From Pseudomonas putida (GTDB taxonomy: Bacteria > Pseudomonadota > Gammaproteobacteria > Pseudomonadales > Pseudomonadaceae), in the NCBI GenBank assembly GCA_041879295.1, contig CP047152.1, forward strand, positions 4,965,501 to 5,029,500: 64,000 bases of DNA, read 5' to 3'. The position numbers and the translations under genes are program-made. The notes under the pieces are model-generated. The model had not been told where the DNA came from. It was given only the letters and a program-made list of their open reading frames with translations, and did not search any database. Shown piece after piece: positions 18,861 to 26,900 of this stretch; positions within the stretch are counted from its first letter, which is position 1; each line of letters begins with the position of its first letter.

Positions 18861-18887
18861 AAAGACGTCCACGGACGTCTTTTTTTG
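18861..18887 (+). terminator. Rho-independent terminator downstream of ssrA end
   Basis: AAAGACGT at 18861-18868 pairs with ACGTCTTT at 18875-18882; with CC/GG the stem is 10 bp. A run of seven or more T follows. It keeps its natural position 11 nt after the CCA end of the ssrA fragment. Confidence 0.8.
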
Positions 18888-18960
18888 TGCCTGAAAGCCA
18901 GTGAATACGAGGCTTTCAAGGCCATCGGCGTCCACAGACGTCCATGAGCAGCTATACCTT

Positions 18961-19032
18961 TTGGCATTCCAAATGGCATTCCAAGCCCGTAGGTGCTAAT
19001 TTTTGGAATGCCAAAATCAAGTCTGGAATGCC
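18961..19032. repeat. Cluster of four GGCATTCC motifs ahead of the integrase
   Basis: GGCATTCC occurs at 18963 and 18975 (direct, 12 bp apart) and inverted as GGAATGCC at 19005 and 19025. The last copy overlaps the probable integrase start. Spaced direct plus inverted short motifs next to an att site look like integrase arm-binding or autoregulatory sites. The same paired motif recurs at 63458/63470 and in degenerate form at 57661/57673. Confidence 0.6.
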
Positions 19033-19033
19033 A

Positions 19034-20290
19034 ATGTGCGCACAAGCTACCCGCCTCTCTGAACTCAAAGTCAAATCTGCCAAGCCTGCTGAAAAGGACT
19101 ACGTCCTATTTGATGGAGGCGGACTCCAAATGCGAGTGAGAAGCAATGGCTCGAAGCTATGGAACTTCAACTACCGACACCCTGTGACAAAGAAACGGAT
19201 CAACATGGGACTGGGTACCTTCCCCGAAGTCTCGTTGGCGCAAGCACGCAAGCGTTCCGTTGAAGCGAGGGACGCACTTGCCCACGGCATCGACCCTAAA
19301 GAGAAACGGGATGCTGTGCTGCAAGCTAAACAAGCTGCGACTGAGCATACCCTCCAGAATGTGGCGACGTCCTGGTATGAACTGAAGAAGGATGCTGTGA
19401 CGCCAGCCTACGCTGAGGACATCTGGCGCTCGCTAACATTGCACATACTCCCGGACTTGGGCTCCACACCGATCTCAGCCATCAGCGCACCGCAAGTCAT
19501 CAATCTGCTCCGACCACTCGAAACCAAGGGCAGCCTTGAAACCGTGAAGCGGCTGACGCAGCGGCTCAACGAGATCATGACCTACGGGGTCAACTCGGGA
19601 CTGATTCACGCGAACCCACTCAGCGGTATCCGCTCTGTCTTCAAGAAACCGAAAAAGAAAAACATGGCGGCACTACCCCCCGATGAGCTGAAAGAGCTCA
19701 TGGTGGCAATCGCCAATGCCAGCATAAAAAGAACAACCCGCTGCCTGATTGAGTGGCAGCTCCACACCATGACCCGGCCAGTCGAGGCAGCAACCACCCG
19801 CTGGGCAGATATCGACATCGAGAAGAAGATCTGGACGATTCCTGCAGAGCGCATGAAGAAGCGCCGCGCGCACATTGTCCCGCTCACAGAGCAGGCTCTC
19901 GCGCTTCTGGAAGCGATCAAGCCCTACAGTGGACATCGGGAATTTGTGTTCCCCGCAGACCGGAACCCCCGCACGCACTGCAACAGTCAGACCGCTAACA
20001 TGGCGCTGAAACGAATGGGCTTTGAAGGCCGCCTGGTCAGCCATGGCATGCGCTCAATGGCGAGCACCATCCTCAACGAGCATGGCTGGGATCCCGAATT
20101 GATCGAGGTTGCGCTTGCCCACGTCGATAAAGACGAGGTACGTAGCGCGTACAACCGAGCAGATTACATAGAACGCAGACGCCCTCTGATGGCGTGGTGG
20201 AGCAACCATATTCAGGAAGCTGCTACAGGCAACCTGTCGGTATCAGCTATCAGAGAAAATCAAGATAAAAAAGTCGTCTCGATACGTTGA
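19034..20290 (+). CDS. P4-type tyrosine integrase (DUF4102 arm-binding domain)
   Basis: 418 residues from ATG 19034; in-frame ATGs at 19028 and 18944 exist, but the region upstream is occupied by the GGCATTCC repeats, so a short form is preferred. N-terminal DUF4102 domain (RLSELKVKSAKPAEKDYVLF, DGGGLQMRVRSNGSKLW), core-binding domain, and catalytic Arg in TMTRPVEAATTRW, HGMRSMAST (His/Arg), ALAHV (His) and Tyr in RSAYNRADY. It should mediate insertion at the ssrA 3' end, whose copy lies ~185 bases upstream. It marks the left end of the element carrying the recombination and defence genes to its right. Confidence 0.93.
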   Translation: MCAQATRLSELKVKSAKPAEKDYVLFDGGGLQMRVRSNGSKLWNFNYRHPVTKKRINMGLGTFPEVSLAQARKRSVEARDALAHGIDPKEKRDAVLQAKQAATEHTLQNVATSWYELKKDAVTPAYAEDIWRSLTLHILPDLGSTPISAISAPQVINLLRPLETKGSLETVKRLTQRLNEIMTYGVNSGLIHANPLSGIRSVFKKPKKKNMAALPPDELKELMVAIANASIKRTTRCLIEWQLHTMTRPVEAATTRWADIDIEKKIWTIPAERMKKRRAHIVPLTEQALALLEAIKPYSGHREFVFPADRNPRTHCNSQTANMALKRMGFEGRLVSHGMRSMASTILNEHGWDPELIEVALAHVDKDEVRSAYNRADYIERRRPLMAWWSNHIQEAATGNLSVSAIRENQDKKVVSIR

Positions 20291-20630
20291 CCCAACGTCA
20301 GTTCCTCGCCAAAGCGGGCTGCGGACATGACGCTACCTCACAGGGTTGCCGATGGTGACCCATTTGCTTTGGCTCACCTAGATCAGTTTTCGCTCAGTAT
20401 CACAAGCGTCCCAGTACTTCATTACTTCATTATTGACTTTACTCGCCCTTCTCAAAGCTTGAGGGACCAATATCCGGTTACGTCTACAGCGCTAGATTAA
20501 TCGATATTGGATCCAAAATTATTTCAAACCTATATCACCTCAATGAACTCCCCGCAGTATCGACTGCTGCAGGGGGATTTGGCGCGCCAGCTTCTACCTC
20601 GGCACGCTCATCACTTGAGAGGATCTGCAC
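20291..20630. other. Intergenic gap without a gene
   Basis: 340 bases between the integrase stop and the recombination module. It is relatively AT-rich (20400-20530) and probably carries the promoter for the 20631-24621 genes. I see no ORF with a ribosome site and no clear terminator. Confidence 0.5.
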
Positions 20631-20960
20631 ATGTATACCCCTTGCCCAAGCTGTAACTCTGGACGCGTCATCACTAAAAATATCGGTAAACAAGCGGGCG
20701 GCTTGATTGGTGCCGCAGGCGGTGCGGCCAGTGGAGCCGCTGGCGCCCTATCGGGTGCTGAAGTCGGTGCGGTGCTTGGTGTAGTCGGCGGGCCGGTTGG
20801 GATCGCCATTGGCGGTATTGCTGGGGCTCTTCTCGGTGGGCTGTTTGGCGGAGTGGCAGGCGGGATAGCCGGTGCCACGCTGGGTGAGCAGATCGATGAC
20901 AAGGTGCTTCACAACTACCAGTGCCTACAGTGCGGTTACAGCTTCAGCCTCAACCATTAA
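20631..20960 (+). CDS. Zinc-ribbon protein with glycine-rich membrane segment
   Basis: 109 residues. Cys pairs CPSC near the N-terminus and CLQC near the C-terminus could form one zinc site. They bracket ~70 residues very rich in Gly/Ala (GGLIGAAGGAASGAAGALSG and GIAIGGIAGALLGGLFGGVA), a glycine-zipper pattern seen in membrane-inserting proteins. AGAGGA lies upstream of the ATG. The gene opens a co-directional set with DUF932, YqaJ and RadC. Function unknown. Confidence 0.7.
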   Translation: MYTPCPSCNSGRVITKNIGKQAGGLIGAAGGAASGAAGALSGAEVGAVLGVVGGPVGIAIGGIAGALLGGLFGGVAGGIAGATLGEQIDDKVLHNYQCLQCGYSFSLNH

Positions 20961-21031
20961 GCCGTCATGAACACGCGTCGGTGGTTGATGAAGCGACGCT
21001 CACTCCCATTCATTCGCAAGGAATCATTCCC

Positions 21032-22000
21032 ATGGCTCATCTCATTGAAACCATGGCCTACGCCGGTGCCACCCCTTGGCATGGCCTGGGTAACAACCTG
21101 CCTCGCAAACAACCAATCGAGGTATGGCAACGTGAAGCTGGCATGGACTGGCAGATCCAGGAAAGCCTGGTGCACTTCAAGTCGGATACTGTCGGTCACC
21201 TTGGCACTATTCACTCCTTCCCCGAACAGAAAGTCCTTTACCGCTCCGACACCAAAGCACCGCTGTCGGTGGTCTCCCAGCGCTACCACACAGTGCAGCC
21301 GCGTGAAGTGTTGGAGTTTTATCGCGACCTCACTGAGGCCTCCGGCTACGAGTTGGAAACGGCCGGCGTGCTCAAGGGTGGGCGCAAGTTCTGGGCACTG
21401 GCGCGTACCGGGCAAGGCACAGAGCTCAGGGGTAACGACCAGGTGAATGGCTATCTGCTTCTGGCGACTTCCTGCGACGGCACCCTGGCCACTACAGCAA
21501 CGCCGACCACCGTGCGCGTCGTCTGCAACAACACCCTGACCATCGCCCTGGATGGCACCAGCCGGGCGATCAAGGTGCCGCACAACACCCGCTTCGATCC
21601 CAAAGCTGTGAAGAAGCAACTCGGTATTGCCGTCTCGCAATGGGATGACTTCATGTACCAAATGCGGACACTGGCAGAACGCAAAGTGCAATGGCATGAG
21701 GCACTGGGTTTCTTCATGAACGTATTGTGCGGAACGACACCGACCGGCGCTCTGCCGGAGGTACTGCCCAATGAGCGAGCTCTGCGTAAGGTGCAGGAGA
21801 TGTACGAAGGACGTGGTCGCGGCAGCCAGCTGGAGTCGGCACGCGGCACCGCCTGGGGTCTGCTCAATGCTGTAACTGAGTACGTAGACCACGAACGCCG
21901 TGCCCGCAGTAACGAGTACCGCCTGGACTCGGCATGGTTCGGTCAGGGAGCACAGATCAAACAACGCGCCCTGGATGCCGCTCTGCAACTCGCCGCCTAA
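21032..22000 (+). CDS. DUF932 phage/plasmid-like protein
   Basis: 322 residues from ATG 21032 (AAGGA upstream). Starts MAHLIETMAYAGATPWHGLG, followed by the conserved blocks SQRYHTVQPREVLEFYRDL and GRKFWALARTG, which mark the DUF932 family. These proteins are regular members of plasmid and integrative-element recombination modules; their biochemical role is not settled. It is followed at 76 nt by a YqaJ exonuclease gene, consistent with a role in DNA processing during element maintenance (inference). Confidence 0.88.
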   Translation: MAHLIETMAYAGATPWHGLGNNLPRKQPIEVWQREAGMDWQIQESLVHFKSDTVGHLGTIHSFPEQKVLYRSDTKAPLSVVSQRYHTVQPREVLEFYRDLTEASGYELETAGVLKGGRKFWALARTGQGTELRGNDQVNGYLLLATSCDGTLATTATPTTVRVVCNNTLTIALDGTSRAIKVPHNTRFDPKAVKKQLGIAVSQWDDFMYQMRTLAERKVQWHEALGFFMNVLCGTTPTGALPEVLPNERALRKVQEMYEGRGRGSQLESARGTAWGLLNAVTEYVDHERRARSNEYRLDSAWFGQGAQIKQRALDAALQLAA

Positions 22001-22075
22001 CCCTCACTTACCTCACCCCTCGCGCCCGGTCAGCCTTGTGCTGCTCGGGCGTTTTTATGCCAGCAGGTGAATACC

Positions 22076-23080
22076 ATGAAAGCAACCTCAATGAACGGCA
22101 GCACCCGCAAGAAACGCCCTGCCCTTCGCCTGATCAGCACCAAGGAGCTGCCGCGCGAGGACTGGCTGCAGATCCGCAAGCAAGGCATTGGCAGTTCGGA
22201 TGCCGCCGCCGCTGTGGGTCTGAATCCGTACAAGTCGCAGCTGGAGCTGTGGCTGGAGAAGACCGGTCGCGATGCCAGCATGCCTAAGGTCGATCCTCAG
22301 GATGAGGAAAGCCCGCTGTACTGGGGCAACGTGCTAGAGCCTATCGTGGCCTGGCATTACAGCAAGCGCAGCCAGCACAAGGTCCGCCGCATCAACGCGG
22401 TGCTGCAGCATCCCGATCCGGCGCTGCCCTGGATGCTCGCCAATATCGACCGAGAGGTGATCGGCGTTCAAGAGGTGCAAATCCTCGAATGCAAGACCGC
22501 CGGCATAAACGGGGCACGCCTCTGGAAAGAGGGCGTGCCCGAATATGTGCAATTGCAAGTCATGCACCAGCTTGCAGTCACTGGCAAGCAGGCCGCTGAT
22601 GTGGCAGTCCTGCTCGGCGGCCAGCATCTGGAAATCCATCGCATCACACGCGACGACGCGCTAATTGCGAGGCTGATTGACCTAGAACGGCTGTTCTGGG
22701 ATTACGTCGTCAGTGACACCCCGCCACCGGCCGATGGCACAGCTTCTGCGGAAGCGGCATTACGCTGCCTCTACCCCGAGGATAACGGACAGACCCTGGA
22801 CTTCAGCCAGCACACGGAGTTGGCCAGCACCTTTCTGGAACTCAAGTCTGTTCGCCAAACCATTGCCCAGCAGGAGACACGTGAAGCGCAGCTCAAGCAG
22901 GTTCTGCAGCAAGCCATGGGGGAAGCCACCCGCGCCGAATTTGCCGAGGGCTATATCAGCTGGAAGAAGTCCAAGGACAGCATGGGCCTGGATATTGAAC
23001 AGATGCTCAAAGACAAGCCCTACCTGCAGGCTCGCTACCCCAAGGCCAAAACAGGCACCCGTCGCTTCCTGATCGCCTGA
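22076..23080 (+). CDS. YqaJ-family (lambda-exonuclease-like) recombinase nuclease
   Basis: 334 residues from ATG 22076. N-terminal motif WLQIRKQGIGSSDAAAAVGL and YKSQLELWLEKTG, then GNVLEPIVAWHY, and the catalytic core with VQILECKTAG (ExK) after NIDRE, matching the YqaJ PD-(D/E)XK fold. Such enzymes resect double-stranded ends 5' to 3' for annealing-type recombination. A helical C-terminal extension (TIAQQETREAQLKQVLQQAM) follows the nuclease domain. No annealing protein of Bet/RecT type is obvious nearby; the neighbours DUF932 and the 23159 protein may fill that place. Confidence 0.9.
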   Translation: MKATSMNGSTRKKRPALRLISTKELPREDWLQIRKQGIGSSDAAAAVGLNPYKSQLELWLEKTGRDASMPKVDPQDEESPLYWGNVLEPIVAWHYSKRSQHKVRRINAVLQHPDPALPWMLANIDREVIGVQEVQILECKTAGINGARLWKEGVPEYVQLQVMHQLAVTGKQAADVAVLLGGQHLEIHRITRDDALIARLIDLERLFWDYVVSDTPPPADGTASAEAALRCLYPEDNGQTLDFSQHTELASTFLELKSVRQTIAQQETREAQLKQVLQQAMGEATRAEFAEGYISWKKSKDSMGLDIEQMLKDKPYLQARYPKAKTGTRRFLIA

Positions 23081-23158
23081 AACAAATCTGCACACCCTAG
23101 CCACCCGGACCGTTCACGTCCCGGTGGCTTTTTTATTTTCAGATCAAGGATAACCGCC

Positions 23159-24073
23159 ATGCTCAAAGGTTTAGCCATCACCCCGCCGGTACTCGGGCGC
23201 ATTTCCATTGGCAAGGTCGTCGAGAAAAACGGCAAGCGTCTGCCGGAGAAGGACGATCAGTTCACCATCACGTCGCAAGTCCAGAGCCGTGACGGCTGGC
23301 TGCTGCACCCACTCAATGAGGAACTGCGCAATGGCCAGGACGGCAAGCTGCGCAGCATTCCGATCCGTTTGTTGTTCAACGAACCGGACCTCAACTTTCG
23401 CGCGGACTACAGCCTGTTCGACCGTACTACCGGCAGGCCGTTGTGCGTCGGCAACGGTGAAACATGCAAGCGTTTGACCAAGGATGGCATCCAATCGCTG
23501 CCCTGCCCTTCACCCGATGGCTGCCCACTGGCCCAAGGCAATGCCTGCAAGCCTTACGGTCGGCTGAACGTGGTGATTGGTGATGACGACCCACTAGGCA
23601 GTTTTGTCTTCCGCACCACTGGATTCAATAGCATCCGCACCCTGGCTGCGCGCCTGCATTACCTGCAAGCCATCTCTGGCAATCGCCTGGCCTGCCTGCC
23701 ATTGGAGCTGCGTCTGCGTGGCAAATCCACCCGTCAGAGCCACGGCACGCCGATCTTCTACGTCGATATCACGGTGCGCAGTGGACTGAGTTTAGAAGAC
23801 GCCCTATTGGCCGCCAAGCAACTGGAAGAAACCCGGCAAGCCTCGGGCTTTGACCAAAGCGCCTTGGATCACGCAGCCCGGCAAGGTTGTAACAATGGTG
23901 CTTTTGAAGACAGCGAGGAGGACAGTGGCTCCATTGTCGAGGAGTTTTTTCCCGCTGCTGAAACCCCACCCAGCAACGCAGAGGCCAAACCAACAGCACC
24001 GTCAAAGCCATCACTGGCTCAGAAGCTGGAGGCTCAGGCTATCGAGCACAGCACTAGGCCTTCCGTTCAGTAA
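23159..24073 (+). CDS. Recombination-directionality-factor-like protein ('hydrolase or metal-binding')
   Basis: 304 residues. It begins MLKGLAITPPVLGRISIGKV and has a Cys cluster GETCKRL, LPCPSPDGCPLAQGNACKPY (~105-130) typical of a family labelled 'hydrolase or metal-binding protein', related by shape to phage gp3-type recombination directionality factors. The four conserved Cys could hold a metal. An acidic, low-complexity C-terminal tail (~250-304) follows. The gene is located between the YqaJ nuclease and RadC genes, part of the same module. The RDF relation is from family knowledge and is not certain. Confidence 0.7.
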   Translation: MLKGLAITPPVLGRISIGKVVEKNGKRLPEKDDQFTITSQVQSRDGWLLHPLNEELRNGQDGKLRSIPIRLLFNEPDLNFRADYSLFDRTTGRPLCVGNGETCKRLTKDGIQSLPCPSPDGCPLAQGNACKPYGRLNVVIGDDDPLGSFVFRTTGFNSIRTLAARLHYLQAISGNRLACLPLELRLRGKSTRQSHGTPIFYVDITVRSGLSLEDALLAAKQLEETRQASGFDQSALDHAARQGCNNGAFEDSEEDSGSIVEEFFPAAETPPSNAEAKPTAPSKPSLAQKLEAQAIEHSTRPSVQ

Positions 24074-24123
24074 AGCTCTGCTCAACCTCCCCCAGCTTTC
24101 CCCATTCTTACAGGAATACCGTC

Positions 24124-24621
24124 ATGAAATATCACAAGCTCAAAGCCGGTGAAGCGAGTGGCACCTACGTCATGGAGTCCCCCGTCACCGAGGCCGACAT
24201 CCTGCAGATGGCGCAACAACTGGCCATGAGTCGTCTGTCTAAAGGCCGGGCACTGACTGAGCCGAAGCAGGTGTTCAGTCACCTGCAAACACTACTGCAG
24301 TACCACGAGTATGAAGTCTTTGCCCTGCTACTGCTCGACTCCAAACATCGGGTCATAGGCTTTAGAGAACTGTTCAGAGGCACTCTGGATGGCGCGAGCG
24401 TGTACCCGAGAGAGGTGGTCAAGATCGCCTTGGAGCACAATGCTGCGGCCGTCATTATGGTTCACAATCATCCCTCCGGTGACCCAGAACCCAGCCAAGC
24501 CGATCGGACCCTGACCGCCACCCTCAAAAACGCTCTGAACATGGTCGGCACCTGCATATTGGATCATGTAGTGGTTGGCCATGAAGGTTGCGTCTCGTTG
24601 GCTGAACGAGGTTATTTGTAA
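24124..24621 (+). CDS. radC: RadC-family JAB/MPN+ domain protein
   Basis: 165 residues, lacking the N-terminal helix-hairpin-helix of chromosomal RadC, as is usual for element-borne copies. JAMM motif: upstream Glu, then MVHNHPSGDPEPSQAD (~118-133) giving the HxHPSGD zinc site. AGGAAT lies before the ATG. RadC-like genes are very common in integrative elements; chromosomal RadC was once linked to repair but its activity remains unclear. It closes the 20631-24621 set. Confidence 0.92.
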   Translation: MKYHKLKAGEASGTYVMESPVTEADILQMAQQLAMSRLSKGRALTEPKQVFSHLQTLLQYHEYEVFALLLLDSKHRVIGFRELFRGTLDGASVYPREVVKIALEHNAAAVIMVHNHPSGDPEPSQADRTLTATLKNALNMVGTCILDHVVVGHEGCVSLAERGYL

Positions 24622-24634
24622 AAAGATCTCATAA

Positions 24635-24684
24635 TGCCTCCATGGTGATCTTTGGGCTCAGCCCTAAAGATCACCATGGAGGCA
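24635..24684. terminator. Long perfect hairpin between convergent genes
   Basis: TGCCTCCATGGTGATCTTT (24635-24653) is the exact reverse complement of 24666-24684; inner bases extend the pairing. It lies between the ends of radC (plus) and the 24734 gene (minus), so it is best read as a two-way terminator. The only T-run (24700-24708) is not directly attached, so it is not a textbook terminator. Confidence 0.55.
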
Positions 24685-24733
24685 GCTGATTCGAGTCCTT
24701 ATTTTTTTGCGTCGGTGCCCCAGCTGGAGCTAC

Positions 24734-26299
24734 TCATTTGGGCCTAGAGCCCGCGGCCGTCATTTTGTCATCGAACTTTTTCAGCCCAGCCAGCAGTGTA
24801 CGGCCAATATAGCGGCTAGGGGCGGAAGCGAGCACCTTGTAACCCAGCTCTGCAGTACCCACCAGCGCCCGTGCGGAGCCTTCAATGGCCACGCCTGCTC
24901 CTGCAAACAGGGCCTCTACGCCATCGCCGCCGTTTTCGTAGTACTCTGCGGCATGGTTGATGCCCTGAATGGTGGCAAACAACCCGAGCCCGCCAACCCC
25001 GGAGAGCAATGCATCGAGGACAGTGTCCTCGGAGTCGACCACAGAGCCGCCAAGTGCAAGGTCTACCGAATGCTCCAACTCGATATTGCTAAAGCCTGAG
25101 TCAATGGCGCGAGTCCGCTCGGCCACTTCCGAGGTGGCAATAACCGGGATATCAGCATCTACGCTGTTGATGTAGGTGGTACTGGAAGTGGCCTTGATCT
25201 GGTAGGCCACACCGTCGATGACGATATCGCTTCCGGGGTTGTTGAAGTGTTCGAAAAGGGCACCCCCGGTATCGCTCGCCACCAATTTCTCAAAATAGGC
25301 GCCCTTGGCCAGGGAGGTCAGCCCAACCAGGCTCTCTGAGGACATGAACAGGGTATCCAGCCAGATTTCAGCATCACTCATACCAGCATAGTTGCCGTTG
25401 ACGCTCCGCATCGCGTCGTAAATGTTGCCTGCCGTGGTGAAGTCATTCCACAGGGAAATCGGCACCGACAGGGCTGACAGCATAAACCCGGCCCTGAGTG
25501 GCAACTCAATTTCCTGCCCACAAGTCACTTCATCGGCGATGAACTGCTCAATCTGCTGTTGGCTGCTGGTGATGCGTGCTTCAGTACGATATTTGAGTTC
25601 GGAAAAGTGCTTATCGAGGCAGGTGAAGTCTTCAGCGTGCTGAGTCAGCAACCTGTCATGCATCTTCTTGAGTTGCCTGATGGCCTGATCTATTTCTCTG
25701 AAGTCTGGGCCATCGGAGTACTTTATCTTGTTCCACCAGGAGAACTTCTCGTAGGTCTCATCCCACTGGTCGCTCAGCTGATCGCGCCGCTGCTGTAGGC
25801 GCTGCAGTGTTTCGCACACAGTGTTTTCCGCCTGGATAAGAGGTGTCCGGCTACGGATAGCCTGCAGGCGCTGCCGGCACTGGTTGCGAGCGGTTGTCAC
25901 ATCGGCCGCCAGGCGCTGCTGCAGATACTGCCGGGTGAGCCCGTCCAGGTGCTGTTCCAACTGTGGTTGAAGTGCATGCAGCGCGCTTGTGTTCAAGGGG
26001 CTCTGTCCGGCTTGCTCCCGGGCGACGGCCAGTGCCTGGCGAGCCGCCGACAAGTCACGAGTGGCGAGGACTTTCTGGAGTGAATAGACCATCTTGGCAT
26101 AACGCTGTAGATGCATCCAATGGAAAAAGCAGACGCCCCATGCGAGTAGCCCGAGCGGCAGCAACAAAGCCGGTAGCGACGCAAGCAGCCAGCGCGGCTC
26201 AATCTGCTGGCCAGCTGACAGGAGGGGTTGCGCAAGCAGCCCCTGCAAGTCAACGCACATCAGCAGCCCCAGCGCAGTCAGCCCCAGCGCTTGCCTCAA
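24734..26299 (-). CDS. Membrane-anchored coiled-coil protein with possible PD-(D/E)xK-like motif
   Basis: 521 residues from a TTG; the frame stays open upstream to about 26455 with no ATG or GTG, so the real N-terminus is uncertain. The first ~65 residues have two hydrophobic helices (ALGLTALGLLMCVDLQGLL; LLASLPALLLPLGLLAWGVC), then a long coiled-coil/helical region (70-260) rich in Gln/Arg. Near 350-375 is GSDIVIDGVAYQIKATSS, which has the D...QxK spacing of some PD-(D/E)xK nucleases. The Gly/Ala-rich tail (430-521) again looks amphipathic. Isolated gene, convergent with radC. No family recognised. Confidence 0.65.
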   Translation of the reverse strand: MRQALGLTALGLLMCVDLQGLLAQPLLSAGQQIEPRWLLASLPALLLPLGLLAWGVCFFHWMHLQRYAKMVYSLQKVLATRDLSAARQALAVAREQAGQSPLNTSALHALQPQLEQHLDGLTRQYLQQRLAADVTTARNQCRQRLQAIRSRTPLIQAENTVCETLQRLQQRRDQLSDQWDETYEKFSWWNKIKYSDGPDFREIDQAIRQLKKMHDRLLTQHAEDFTCLDKHFSELKYRTEARITSSQQQIEQFIADEVTCGQEIELPLRAGFMLSALSVPISLWNDFTTAGNIYDAMRSVNGNYAGMSDAEIWLDTLFMSSESLVGLTSLAKGAYFEKLVASDTGGALFEHFNNPGSDIVIDGVAYQIKATSSTTYINSVDADIPVIATSEVAERTRAIDSGFSNIELEHSVDLALGGSVVDSEDTVLDALLSGVGGLGLFATIQGINHAAEYYENGGDGVEALFAGAGVAIEGSARALVGTAELGYKVLASAPSRYIGRTLLAGLKKFDDKMTAAGSRPK

Positions 26300-26552
26300 A
26301 CGCTGCTGGTAGGCTTGCCGACATTGCAGTAATTCGGTGGTGGTGACTGTCAGTGGAAGGCTCTCTGTAGTGGCGCCCGGCAGGAGGCGACTGGCGAATG
26401 CGGCCCGGCAGGTTCTGAAATACGTCAGAGTCGAAAGGGGATAGGATGTACTACTTCACTCACCTTCGCTCCCCCCTAAACAGATCCTTGAATGCTCTTT
26501 TTTCCCCACTCAGGCAGAATCCACTGCCCAATTGAACTACAGCCAAACACTG

Positions 26553-26855
26553 ATGAAACTGCTCAACACCTATGACGACCGGGACGAAGCCGAAGCCGCT
26601 GCCGAAAAGCTCAGCGGGAACAAGCGCCTGGCCAGCGAACGCGACGCCACCGTGGTCATCTACAACTTGTTCGGCATCCCCAGTTGGGGCAATTTCCACC
26701 GCTTGCGCATGTACAACCTGGGCGAACTGAAAGCTCTTCTGGAGCGCAGATCTACTTGGCAAGCGACTGACCAGGCACGCCATGCCGAGATTCTCGCCAC
26801 TCTCAAGACCGTGGCGAAGAACTACGAGATCGAAGTACCGGAGCATTGGTTGTAA
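26553..26855 (+). CDS. Hypothetical small protein (100 aa)
   Basis: ATG 26553 is preferred to the TTG at 26532. Sequence MKLLNTYDDRDEAEAAAEKL, then SERDATVVIYNLFGIPSWGN and a helical end. Soluble, no membrane segment. No family recognised. It converges with the large restriction operon on the other strand (its stop is 46 nt from that operon's end). Coding call rests on composition and length only. Confidence 0.5.
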   Translation: MKLLNTYDDRDEAEAAAEKLSGNKRLASERDATVVIYNLFGIPSWGNFHRLRMYNLGELKALLERRSTWQATDQARHAEILATLKTVAKNYEIEVPEHWL

Positions 26856-26900
26856 TCCGACATAACAGGGACGCTCCAACGAGCGCCCCCACTTCGCGAG

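Noticed and set aside
20957..21988. 343-codon minus-strand frame opposite DUF932
   Set aside because: Antisense to a recognisable DUF932 gene, no ribosome site and no known motif.
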